Source: a virus
Strand: one strand, 5' to 3'
DNA length: 20,282 nucleotides
Virus record (IMG/VR): IMGVR_UViG_3300042881_002960
Coordinates: 1 to 20,282 of that record
Position 1 is the first letter of the stretch, and every line of letters starts with the position of its first letter. The notes beneath the pieces are model-generated. The model was not told the DNA's origin. It did no database searches and saw only the letters and a list, made by a program, of their open reading frames with translations. Positions 1-7,326 of the stretch are shown here, one piece after another. A program made the position numbers and the translations under genes.

Positions 1-2
1 AG

Positions 3-1799
3 ACGCGCATGCGCGCCGAGGCGACCAAGCGCCTGACGGAGATCCTCGCCCCGGTGTTCAAGCTCGGCAAGATGGGCGGCAAGGGCGTGTACTTCCCGAC
101 CATCGGGCAGTCGTTGAACCGGGAGGCGCGGCTCGTCATCGCCCTGAACATGGGCAACGACGGCAACCGCCAGCGCCTGCTCGACGGCGAGGGCTGGACG
201 CTCGAGCAACTGACGCCCGTCCTTGAGAGCCTGACCGAGGCCGAGTGGAACGCGGTGCAGCAGGTGTGGGACTTCCTTGAGACGTACCGTCCGCTCATCG
301 CGGCGAAGGAGCGACGCCTGTACGGCAAGGAGCCGAACTGGGTCACGCCGACGCCGTTCACCGTCCGCACCGCCGACGGCAAGGAAGTGCGCCTGTCCGG
401 TGGTTATTACCCCATCAAGTACGACCCGGTCGCAACCGAGCGCGCCGAAACCGCCGAGGAGGCCGAGGCCGCGAAGGCACAGCTCCGGAGCGCCTATACG
501 GCCGCCACGACGCGCCGCTCGTTCACGAAGGCCCGAGCGCGGCAGGTGCGCGGCCGACCGCTCCTGTACACCATGTCGGGCGTCTACGGGGGTGTCAACG
601 ATGTCATCCACGATCTGTCGTGGCATGAGTGGCTGATTCAGGCGAACCGCCTGATGCGGGACGAGAAGTTCAGTTCAACGGTTCGTGAAACCTACGGCGT
701 CGAGGCCGTGCGGCAGCTCAAGGATTGGATCAAGGACAATGCCGCCGGCGAGCAGGCGTCGCAGGGGGCGGCCGACCAGGCGGCGTCCGTCCTTCGCAGA
801 AGCGTGAGCGCGGCCGGCCTCGGTTTCAACGTGGTCAGCGCGGCGCTTCAGGTGACGGGCTTCAGCCAGAGCATCGTCCGCGTCGGCGCGAAGCACATCG
901 CGCGCGGCGTGGCGTTGACGGTCGGAAGCCCGATTGCCACGTTCAAGGCTGTCAACGAGAAGTCCTCGTTCATGGCCGAGCGGTCGCGAACGCAGTTCCG
1001 CGAGCTGAACGAGCTGCGGAACATGGTTCAGGACGAGAGCGCGTCCGCTCGCCGGCTGCGGCTGGGGACGTACTTCCTGATGATGCGTATGCAGCGCATG
1101 GTCGACGTTCCGACCTGGGTCGGTGCATACGAGAAGGCGCTCGAGGCCGGGAAGGACGAGGACACGGCAGTCGCCCTCGCCGACCAGGCGGTGATCGACT
1201 CGCAGGGCGGCGGCATGCTGAAGGATCTCTCGGCGGCCGAGCGCGGCGGCCCGGTGTCCAAGCTGTTCACGGTGTTCTACTCGTACATGAACACCGTCTA
1301 CAACATGGGCGCGGTGTCAACGATGACGCCCCGCAGCAAAGGCCGGCTGGCGTCGGACTACCTGATGCTGTTCGTCGTCCCGGTCGTCCTGAACTACGCG
1401 CTGAAGAACGCGCTCACTCCGGACGTCGACGACGAGGAACCCGACCTCGAGAAGATCGCCCAGGATCTCATCGCCGAGGAGCTGGCGTTCCTGATGGGAA
1501 CGATGGTCGTTGTGCGCGAGTTCCAGAACGTCGCCAACGTGGTGACCGGCAAGGAGACGGGCGCTCGAGGGTACGAGGGGCCGGCAGGTCTGCGCGGTAT
1601 CGGCGAGACGATGAAGTTCGCCACGCAGGCGTCGCAGGGCGAGTTCGACCGCGCATTCCGCAAGAGCGCCGTCAACATGCTCGGCCTCGCGACCGGGCTT
1701 CCCTCGGCGCAGATCAACCGCACGCTCGACGGCATCGAGGCTCTCGCGGAGGGCGAAGTCGAGAATCCGCTCGCACCGTTGACGGGCGTGAAGCGGTGA
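3..1799 (+). CDS. Large internal-virion-type protein, C-terminal part (partial at window start)
   Basis: The reading frame is open to the left edge, so this is probably the 3' end of a much longer gene; the first ATG is at 9 but there is no reason to treat it as the true start. About 596 residues are visible. The segment is helix-rich with hydrophobic stretches around residues 270-290, 445-465 and 490-515, and it ends in a short Pro/Lys tail. This matches the C-terminal regions of the very large polyvalent or internal virion proteins of podoviruses, which are ejected with the DNA and line a channel through the cell envelope. The position directly before the tailspike fits that role. The family assignment comes from recalled resemblance; the upstream enzymatic domains such proteins often carry are not in this window. 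Confidence 0.6.
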   Translation, partial: TRMRAEATKRLTEILAPVFKLGKMGGKGVYFPTIGQSLNREARLVIALNMGNDGNRQRLLDGEGWTLEQLTPVLESLTEAEWNAVQQVWDFLETYRPLIAAKERRLYGKEPNWVTPTPFTVRTADGKEVRLSGGYYPIKYDPVATERAETAEEAEAAKAQLRSAYTAATTRRSFTKARARQVRGRPLLYTMSGVYGGVNDVIHDLSWHEWLIQANRLMRDEKFSSTVRETYGVEAVRQLKDWIKDNAAGEQASQGAADQAASVLRRSVSAAGLGFNVVSAALQVTGFSQSIVRVGAKHIARGVALTVGSPIATFKAVNEKSSFMAERSRTQFRELNELRNMVQDESASARRLRLGTYFLMMRMQRMVDVPTWVGAYEKALEAGKDEDTAVALADQAVIDSQGGGMLKDLSAAERGGPVSKLFTVFYSYMNTVYNMGAVSTMTPRSKGRLASDYLMLFVVPVVLNYALKNALTPDVDDEEPDLEKIAQDLIAEELAFLMGTMVVVREFQNVANVVTGKETGARGYEGPAGLRGIGETMKFATQASQGEFDRAFRKSAVNMLGLATGLPSAQINRTLDGIEALAEGEVENPLAPLTGVKR

Positions 1800-1863
1800 C
1801 GATGGGAACCGTAATCAGCACCCAATTCCCTAGCCTTTCAGGGCGCATCGAGGAGACACGGGC

Positions 1864-4035
1864 ATGACGATCAGCAGCACAACCCGCATCGCCGGCCCGT
1901 TCTTGAGCGGAACCGCGCTTCCGTTCGCTTTCAAGGTATTTGCCGCGTCCGATCTTGACGTGGTGCGCCTCAATGTCTCGACAGGCGTGGAATCCACGCT
2001 TGTCCTCAACACCGACTACACGGTCGCCCTAAACGGGAACCAGAACTCGAATCCCGGCGGTACGGTGAACCTGACGGTCGCCGCGTCCGCTACCAGCACG
2101 GTCACGATCACCTCGGACATTGCCAACCTCCAGCCGACCGACCTGACGAACCAGGGCGGCTTCTACCCGGAGGTCATCAACGACTCGCTGGATCGGGCCA
2201 CGATCCAGATCCAGCAGATGTCTGAGGACGTGGGCCGCAGCCTGAAGGGGCCGATTTCGGACGGCAGCCTCAACATGGAGCTGCAAACGGCCGCACTCCG
2301 TGCGAACAAGTATCTGGTATTCGATGCAAACGGACTCCCGATTACGTCCACCGGGAGCGGAACGGACACCGCGCTTCGGACGGATCTTGCCGATACTGGC
2401 ATCATTACTGCCGGGGCTGGACTCGTCGGATTTCGCAACGCGGACGCTTCGTCGGTCGGAAGGACTGTGCTGTCCAAGCTCCGCGATGTCGTGAGCGTGA
2501 AGGACTTTGGCGCGGTCGGCGATGGCGTGGTGGATGACACGGCGGCGATTCAGGCTGCCTTGAATGCAAGTTCCTCTGCCGTATACGTTCCAATTGGCTC
2601 ATACAAACTGACCAGTAAACTTTCCATTCCTGCAAATTCACGTTTGTATGGAGATGGAAATTCATCTGAGTTGTTCATGGCGTCGCAACTAGACATCATG
2701 GTTGAGATTGTTGGCGACAATATTGAAATCAGCAATATGTCGTTTCGTGGAACGAACACTTTGATTCCAGCAGCCGGAATCAACGAGCGAACCGTTGTTG
2801 CAATTGGTCGGGCAAATATTGTTGTGTCAAATTGCAGATTTTGGCAAACAGTAATTGGATTGCAATTTGAAACATGCTCCAACGTCAAGGTCTGCGAGTC
2901 TTACTTTTCGACAATCAAAACCAGAAATGACGGGACGCAGGGTTACGGAATTTTGTGCAACACCGATACTGTGTACGGAATAATTGCGAACAACAGTTTT
3001 TCAGACATGGGCCGGCATGCGGCCTACCTTTCGAGTGGGTCATCGAAAATTACTGTGTCGAGCAATGTCATCGAAAATTGCGATAGCGTAGCAATCAATC
3101 TTGGGGCATTCCCAGGGGAGAATGAAGTTCAAGATATTGTGATTACCGGAAACATTATCCGGTCGGTCGCAGGAGCTGTATCACCACACGGCATTAGCGT
3201 CACGCAGAAATGCAAATACATTGACATCACTGGGAATTTGATACGAACGATTGGTTCGTATGGAATTTCGGTCAATGGAGCAAATGCCAACAGCCCATCA
3301 GACAATCCTGTTTCGATCAATATCCGCAACAACACCTGTATTGGGTGCGACCGGGGAATTTCAATTGTCAACGCACAAGATATTTTGTGTGACGGGAACG
3401 CTGTTGCATCATCAACTTCTATAGGAATTGAAGCAACAACGGATGGTGCTGGCACTGGTGCCGTAGCCACCAGGATGAGAATTACCAACAACTCCGTAAA
3501 TGCTTCTGCAACTTATGGTCTGTTGTTGGGCGGAACTGCGTCTTCTACTGATTATTTTGTGGAAGGCAACTACATCACCAATTCAACAGCAGCGGACTAC
3601 TGGACTCCAACTTTGAATGGAGCGGCATTGCCAGCAGCACAGATTGTGTATGGCGATCCGCGTATGCAATTTACGTTCACGGCAACTTCGGTCACTGCTT
3701 CGCAAACTGATATTGCAATGATTGGTGCCGCAGCAGGATTCACCGAATACGTAGTTCCATCTTCCATGTATGCCTTGGTGAATGTGGCAAGACATGCTTC
3801 CGCCATTACCGCTGGAACCATGACAGTAATTCTCACCAAGAACGGCAGCAATCAAACTGTTTACAACGTTGTTCTGAGTAGTGCGAATCAAGCAACTACA
3901 AATAATCAAGGTTTGTATTTGAAGTTTTCGGCTGGAGATCGAATTGGTATGCGGTATTCAACGAACGCGGCGTATGTTGCATCGGGAACTGCCGCCGTTC
4001 AGGCTCAGATTGAACTTGTCAAGGCCTCAACATAA
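1864..4035 (+). CDS. Tailspike / tail fibre with pectate-lyase-type beta-helix
   Basis: A 723-residue protein with ATG preceded by AGGAG at 1851-1855. Residues 1-125 resemble the virion-binding N-terminus of T7-like tail fibres (an FxVxxAxDLxV pattern, then NDSLDR and the IQIQQM heptad region). Residues about 211-235 carry the entry motif of the pectate lyase 3 fold (VKDFGAVGDG, then DDTAAIQAAL). Residues about 235-575 are Asn/Gly/Ile/Val-rich rungs typical of a right-handed parallel beta-helix, and residues 590-723 form a beta-rich C-terminal domain. Such proteins bind, and often cleave, surface polysaccharide as the first receptor. Catalytic residues cannot be assigned by eye. From about 2560 to 4035 the DNA is much more AT-rich than the first third and the flanking genes, which suggests that the receptor-binding part was exchanged from another source. 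Confidence 0.85.
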   Translation: MTISSTTRIAGPFLSGTALPFAFKVFAASDLDVVRLNVSTGVESTLVLNTDYTVALNGNQNSNPGGTVNLTVAASATSTVTITSDIANLQPTDLTNQGGFYPEVINDSLDRATIQIQQMSEDVGRSLKGPISDGSLNMELQTAALRANKYLVFDANGLPITSTGSGTDTALRTDLADTGIITAGAGLVGFRNADASSVGRTVLSKLRDVVSVKDFGAVGDGVVDDTAAIQAALNASSSAVYVPIGSYKLTSKLSIPANSRLYGDGNSSELFMASQLDIMVEIVGDNIEISNMSFRGTNTLIPAAGINERTVVAIGRANIVVSNCRFWQTVIGLQFETCSNVKVCESYFSTIKTRNDGTQGYGILCNTDTVYGIIANNSFSDMGRHAAYLSSGSSKITVSSNVIENCDSVAINLGAFPGENEVQDIVITGNIIRSVAGAVSPHGISVTQKCKYIDITGNLIRTIGSYGISVNGANANSPSDNPVSINIRNNTCIGCDRGISIVNAQDILCDGNAVASSTSIGIEATTDGAGTGAVATRMRITNNSVNASATYGLLLGGTASSTDYFVEGNYITNSTAADYWTPTLNGAALPAAQIVYGDPRMQFTFTATSVTASQTDIAMIGAAAGFTEYVVPSSMYALVNVARHASAITAGTMTVILTKNGSNQTVYNVVLSSANQATTNNQGLYLKFSAGDRIGMRYSTNAAYVASGTAAVQAQIELVKAST

Positions 4036-4048
4036 TTGAGTCATACCA

Positions 4049-4273
4049 ATGAACACCCCCCACCACGACGAACTCTTCCTCGCCATCGGACGGCTCGAGG
4101 GCAAGCTCGACTCCTTGATCGCCATGCAGGGAAAGCAGGGCGACGAACTGAAGGATCACGACATCCGCATCCGCAACCTCGAGCAGTCGAAGAGCCATTT
4201 CATCGGGTACGCGGCCGCCGCCGGCGGCCTGCTCGGACTCGTCGCCCACTACGCCATCAAGGCATTCACCTAA
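4049..4273 (+). CDS. Small C-terminally anchored membrane protein, holin-like
   Basis: A 74-residue protein with a soluble, charged N-terminal part (residues 1-50, with heptad-like spacing that could form a coiled coil) and one hydrophobic segment at about residues 51-70 (FIGYAAAAGGLLGLVAHYAI). Size and topology resemble XhlA-type and class III-like holin or holin-associated proteins found near tail genes. The ribosome site is weak. The stop at 4271-4273 overlaps the AAGGA ribosome site of the next gene, so the two are probably co-translated. A holin role is inferred from topology and position; an unrelated small membrane protein is equally possible. No endolysin gene is visible in this window. 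Confidence 0.5.
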   Translation: MNTPHHDELFLAIGRLEGKLDSLIAMQGKQGDELKDHDIRIRNLEQSKSHFIGYAAAAGGLLGLVAHYAIKAFT

Positions 4274-4281
4274 GGAACACC

Positions 4282-4833
4282 ATGCCGACCGACATCACCA
4301 TCTCCACCGACAAGCCGTCGTTCCTGGTCACGACGAGCATGCCGACCACCGGCAACCTGACCGGAACCTACGACGTCTCCGTCCCGACCGCTACGTTGCC
4401 GTCGACGACCGCGCAGACGTTCCTGATCCCGACCAACCTCGGCGACAAGCCGAGCCTGATCCGGTTGACCCCGTTCGCTAGCGTGAACAACGGAACCACC
4501 CCGGGCTTCCGCGTGATCGGCTGGACGACCTACACCCAGACGAGCGGCACGCCGATCTACGTCCCGATGCTGCTCGCGGACTGCGCCTGCTCGTACAACG
4601 CGACGTCTGGCAGCATCCCGAGCCTGTCCGTCAACAGCGTCACGCAGCACTTCTTCCACCAGATTGTGGTTGGAACCGGCGTCCCGACCGTGAACATCTA
4701 CACGCCCGGTACGGCCGCCGCCGCCGGCACGCCGCCTGCGAGCGTGGTGATCGACACCATCGGATGCCAGTACGTGACGATTCAGTTCGAGTCGTCGACC
4801 GGGACGATGGGCTGCTTCTACGCCTTCCTTTGA
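4282..4833 (+). CDS. Putative virion structural protein, beta-rich
   Basis: A 183-residue protein rich in Thr, Ser, Val, Pro and Gly, with no charged linkers, coiled coil or membrane segment; this composition is typical of phage beta-sandwich structural proteins such as decoration or tail-tip components. ATG at 4282 is preceded by AAGGA at 4272-4276. The frame is open further upstream to 4036, but that stretch is the shadow of the preceding 74-aa gene, so the shorter start was chosen. The gene lies between the tailspike and the glycine-rich adhesin gene, which argues for a tail-associated role. I do not recognise a specific family. Confidence 0.6.
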   Translation: MPTDITISTDKPSFLVTTSMPTTGNLTGTYDVSVPTATLPSTTAQTFLIPTNLGDKPSLIRLTPFASVNNGTTPGFRVIGWTTYTQTSGTPIYVPMLLADCACSYNATSGSIPSLSVNSVTQHFFHQIVVGTGVPTVNIYTPGTAAAAGTPPASVVIDTIGCQYVTIQFESSTGTMGCFYAFL

Positions 4834-4845
4834 TCGGAGCCAGCG

Positions 4846-5757
4846 ATGCGGAGCCTCCTCGGCCGATTCCATCGTCCGTTCGCCCGTGGCGTTGACGAGC
4901 AGCTGCTGCTGCTCAACAACCTAGGAGGCGGCCCATATTCTGCTGAAGTTGTGATTTTTGCAGGTGGCGGCGGCGGCGGCGGAACGCGATACAACCAGTA
5001 CGGCGGCGGCGGCGGCGGTGCCGGTGGTTTGGTCTATTCCGCTGCTTCTACCCTTACCCCATCGACCACATACTCGGTGACAATCGGAAGCGGCGGCGCC
5101 GGTGGTACTGGTGACGCGGCAGGCAGCAACGGAACCGACAGCAGCATTTCGGGCCTGTCGCTTGCCACCGCTGTGGGAGGCGGCGGCGGTGGCCGCGGTG
5201 CGGGTTCGACGCTCGTCGGAGCAAACGGCGGCAGCGGCGGCGGAGCAGGCGGATTCCCTGGACAGACAGCCGGAACCGCAACGAGCGGCCAGGGCAGTAA
5301 CGGCGGCGCAGCAGGTTCCGTTGCAGTCCCGCTCCGAGGCGGCGGCGGCGGCGGTTACGGAGGCGCAGGAGTCATCGGCAACGCCGGTGCCGGAACGGGC
5401 GGTGCTGCATATCTCTACTCGGGAAACAGCACGAATTATGCAGGCGGTGGTGGAGGCGGCGCAACGGTTGGTCTCGGCGGTGCCGGAGGCTCCGGTGTCG
5501 GCGGCGCAGGCGGCGGCAACAGCGGTGGCGTGAATGGATCGAATGGATCGACCTTTGGCAGCGGCGGCGGCGGCGGCGGCGGAACCGGAAGCGGCAGCAC
5601 GACAAGCACCGGCGGTAACGGGGCGAACGGCGCGGTAATCATCCGCTATGCGGGTTCTGCCAGCGCGACAGCCGCCTACACGGGGACGATGTCCACGACA
5701 ACGAGCGGCGGATTCACGACGCACATCCTCACGACGAGCGGGACATTCACGGCATGA
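4846..5757 (+). CDS. Glycine-rich tail adhesin-like protein
   Basis: A 303-residue protein, ATG preceded by GGAG at 4836-4839. After a short N-terminal region (1-30) it is dominated by Gly tracts from about residue 39 to 255, with runs of six to eight glycines separated by Ser/Ala/Asn segments. The spacing is that of the glycine-rich domain of phage tail proteins (an xYSVTIGSGGAGG block followed by a GGGG block). The end (about 255-303) is a beta-type cap (GAVIIRYAG, then GGFTTHI and SGTFTA). Known glycine-rich phage adhesins, such as the distal adhesin of phage S16, pack such tracts as polyglycine-II helices and expose variable loops for receptor binding; that comparison is by analogy only. 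The gene overlaps the next by ATGA, so the two are translationally coupled. Confidence 0.7.
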   Translation: MRSLLGRFHRPFARGVDEQLLLLNNLGGGPYSAEVVIFAGGGGGGGTRYNQYGGGGGGAGGLVYSAASTLTPSTTYSVTIGSGGAGGTGDAAGSNGTDSSISGLSLATAVGGGGGGRGAGSTLVGANGGSGGGAGGFPGQTAGTATSGQGSNGGAAGSVAVPLRGGGGGGYGGAGVIGNAGAGTGGAAYLYSGNSTNYAGGGGGGATVGLGGAGGSGVGGAGGGNSGGVNGSNGSTFGSGGGGGGGTGSGSTTSTGGNGANGAVIIRYAGSASATAAYTGTMSTTTSGGFTTHILTTSGTFTA

Positions 5758-6068
5758 TCTACGCAGCAAAAATCGAAAGCGGTATCGTGGTAGCCGTCAT
5801 CGTCGTGTCCGATGCGAACGGCATTTCGTGGGCGGAGACCACCTACGGCGGTACCTGGGTGCAGACATGGCCCGATGGCGCAATGCGAAAGCACTTTGCC
5901 GGAATCGGCTACGCCTACGACAACCAACTGGACGCATTTGTTCCACCGTCGCCATATCCGTCATGGGTACTGGACGAGGAGACTTGCAATTGGGAAGCGC
6001 CGATTCCCATGCCGCCCGGCGGCCCGTGGGACTGGGACGAGGAAACCGGAACGTGGGTCGCGGCCTAA
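5754..6068 (+). CDS. Conserved phage tail-accessory protein with repeated W-DEET-W motif
   Basis: A 104-residue protein starting inside the stop of the glycine-rich gene (ATGA at 5754-5757). Residues 1-50 form an IxxGIVVxVIVV-type strand pair followed by a TWVQTW segment and GIGYAYD. The C-terminal half holds two copies of a ten-residue motif, WVLDEETCNW at 71-80 and WDWDEETGTW at 92-101, joined by a proline-rich linker. Similar proteins with GIGYxYD, PPxPxxSW and a W-D-EET-W ending occur next to tail fibre genes in many T4-like and marine phages; their function is not established. Coupling to the adhesin gene suggests a fibre-associated or assembly role, which is inference. Confidence 0.6.
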   Translation: MIYAAKIESGIVVAVIVVSDANGISWAETTYGGTWVQTWPDGAMRKHFAGIGYAYDNQLDAFVPPSPYPSWVLDEETCNWEAPIPMPPGGPWDWDEETGTWVAA

Positions 6069-6547
6069 TCCTGCTTTTCATACTCCTCGCCGCCTGCAAC
6101 CCGGTCGCGCGCATCTCCGCGAACGCGACCGCGATCCGCAACGAGGCAGGAGCGCTCATCGACCACGGCAACGCCATCGGCGACCAGGTCGTCGTGCAGG
6201 GCGCGACCCGCATCGACGAGCATGCCAGCGCGATCCACGGCGACATTCCGTCCGTGCAGGCCATCGTGCCGGCGTGGCTGTCGACGCTGAAGTGGTGGGG
6301 CATCGCGGTCGCCGTGGTCGGCATCGCGTTCCTGCTGTGGCAGTCCGGCGTCGGCACGGCCATCCGCATTGCCATCGGCTGGTTGCCCCGCAAGAAGGTC
6401 GCCCAGGCCGAGCTTGCGGCGGATATGCTCGACCCCAATTCCCCGGAGGGGGATCGTGAGTACGTCGCGTTCATGCGGTCGCAGGACGCGGAGTTCGACG
6501 CAGCATTCAAGCGCGCCGTCAGCCGGCGCAAGAAAGGCACGACATGA
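6053..6547 (+). CDS. Lipoprotein with internal membrane helix; unimolecular-spanin-like candidate
   Basis: A 164-residue protein from GTG at 6053, chosen because GAGGAA lies at 6039-6044, 8 bases upstream, and because it puts a lipoprotein signal at the N-terminus: hydrophobic residues 5-14 and a lipobox LLAAC with Cys at 15. Asn at +2 predicts the outer membrane. Residues 16-80 are polar and would be periplasmic. Residues 81-97 form a strong membrane segment (WWGIAVAVVGIAFLLWQ), followed by a basic patch (RKK at 113-115) and a charged tail to 164. One protein with both an outer-membrane lipid anchor and an inner-membrane helix is the architecture of unimolecular spanins such as T1 gp11, which fuse the two membranes in the last lysis step. 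The long C-terminal cytoplasmic tail is unusual. The gene overlaps the end of the previous one by 16 bases. Confidence 0.5.
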   Translation: MGRGLILLFILLAACNPVARISANATAIRNEAGALIDHGNAIGDQVVVQGATRIDEHASAIHGDIPSVQAIVPAWLSTLKWWGIAVAVVGIAFLLWQSGVGTAIRIAIGWLPRKKVAQAELAADMLDPNSPEGDREYVAFMRSQDAEFDAAFKRAVSRRKKGTT

Positions 6548-6657
6548 GCGAGTTCATCGGCAGCATCTGGTTCGCGGGTCTGACTTTCCTCGCGGGTTAC
6601 ATCCTCGGGCAGGTCGTCCCCATCGGCTCCCTCGGCAAGCTCTTCAGCAAGAGGTGA
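6544..6657 (+). CDS. 37-aa single-helix membrane protein, lysis-associated candidate
   Basis: A short gene whose ATG overlaps the preceding stop (ATGA at 6544-6547). The product is 37 residues: a short N-terminal segment, one hydrophobic stretch at about residues 5-31 (from FIGSIWFAGLTF into AGYILGQVVPIG) and a basic end with KLFSKR. One membrane helix with a positively charged C-terminus fits a small holin or antiholin-like protein or a phage microprotein. It is the last rightward gene before the convergent terminator region. Tight coupling to the lipoprotein gene supports both being real and being part of a lysis or envelope set. No homology is recognised. Confidence 0.5.
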   Translation: MSEFIGSIWFAGLTFLAGYILGQVVPIGSLGKLFSKR

Positions 6658-6677
6658 CGCCATCCCGTCCTCTCGCG

Positions 6678-6720
6678 CAGGCGCGGCCGACTGCGGGTTC
6701 GCCCCGGTTCGCCGCGCCTG
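6678..6720. repeat. Perfect 10-bp inverted repeat at the end of the late genes
   Basis: CAGGCGCGGC at 6678-6687 and GCCGCGCCTG at 6711-6720 are exact reverse complements around a 23-base loop that itself contains a GGG-TTCG-CCC mini-stem. It lies 20 bases after the last rightward stop codon. There is no T-run after it on the + strand, so it may be a Rho-assisted terminator, an RNA 3'-end stabiliser or simply a GC-rich hairpin. Confidence 0.45.
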
Positions 6721-6727
6721 TCCATTG

Positions 6728-6774
6728 AAAAACCCCCGCCGTTTGGTCGCTTCCTGCAACCGCGCGGCGGGGGG
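6728..6774 (-). terminator. Intrinsic terminator for the leftward operon
   Basis: On the - strand, a 9-bp GC stem (CCCCCGCCG at 6733-6741 pairing with CGGCGGGGG at 6765-6773, with further pairing in the loop) is followed directly by TTTTTC (the + strand reads GAAAAA at 6727-6732). This is the usual form of a Rho-independent terminator, placed just beyond the stop of the last leftward gene at 6796. It blocks the 18-gene leftward transcript from running into the late genes. Confidence 0.8.
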
Positions 6775-6795
6775 AGAAGAGGTAGGCGGATCGTA

Positions 6796-7302
6796 TCAGC
6801 GGATACGCAGGCTCGTCCCTCGCGGGAGGATCGTGCATCCTGGGATCACCGCGCCACCCTCGAGCGCGGTGCGGATCGCGTCACGGTTGAACGTGACCGA
6901 CACCGTCTGGAACTCGGGCGGCAGGCTCGCCGCGTCAGCGGTGACCTCGAGCGGCGCCTTGCCGCCGTTGCCGGCGACCGACAGCTTGAACCGCGCGGTG
7001 TCTAGCTTCGTCTTCCCGCTCGCCTCCATCGCCTCCTTGAGGCGCTGCTTCAGGCGGTCGGCGAGCGCATCGTCGGCGTCGGCGAGTCCCTTGATGCGGC
7101 GCGCCTCGGCGACACGGGCGGCCGACCGCAGCTCGAGGCTGCGGATCAGCGCCGCGTAGTCGTCGGCCTTCGACTCGAGCGCGGCGTCCAGCCCCGCGAG
7201 GTGTTCGTTCAGCGCCTCCTGCGCCTCGGGGCTGTCGACGCCACCCTCGAGGATGGCGTCGAGGACGGTTTCCAGTTCGGACGTAATTGCGTACAGGCTC
7301 AT
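6796..7302 (-). CDS. Siphovirus Gp157-like protein
   Basis: A 168-residue protein, ATG at 7302 with GAGGAG six bases upstream. The first 110 residues are helical and acidic, with the pattern of the Gp157 family: an N-terminal LxxLLD-type helix, then a long coiled coil ending in KxxLxxAMEASGKxKLDTARFKLSV. Residues 110-168 are beta-rich (PPEFQTVSVTFNRDAIRTALEGG and a Pro-Gly turn near the end). The family was named after a Streptococcus thermophilus siphovirus protein reported to be linked with phage resistance; its molecular role is unclear, but it is regularly encoded beside RecT-type annealing proteins and SSB, as here. It is the last gene of the leftward operon and sits 24 bases after the RecT-like gene. 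Confidence 0.85.
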   Translation of the reverse strand: MSLYAITSELETVLDAILEGGVDSPEAQEALNEHLAGLDAALESKADDYAALIRSLELRSAARVAEARRIKGLADADDALADRLKQRLKEAMEASGKTKLDTARFKLSVAGNGGKAPLEVTADAASLPPEFQTVSVTFNRDAIRTALEGGAVIPGCTILPRGTSLRIR

Positions 7303-7326
7303 GGGTATCTCCTCTCGTTGGTGATC

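Noticed and set aside
2464-4035. Diversity-generating retroelement target in the tailspike
   Set aside because: No reverse transcriptase and no template-repeat copy of the gene end were found in the window; the AT-rich block is better explained by domain exchange.
4036-4281. N-terminal extension of the beta-rich structural protein
   Set aside because: That stretch encodes the holin-like protein in another frame, and the extension is His/Arg-rich shadow sequence.
4963-5600. Repeated GGC/GGA tracts as a CRISPR or regulatory repeat
   Set aside because: They encode polyglycine in frame in an adhesin-type protein, with no regular spacer length.
4921-5769. Long Ala/Arg-rich ORF on the - strand
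   Set aside because: It is the antisense shadow of the GGC-repeat glycine codons; composition is extreme and no start site is supported.
5797-6759. 320-aa - strand ORF across the lysis region
   Set aside because: It would cover four small + strand genes with coupled starts and the terminator hairpin; composition is shadow-like.
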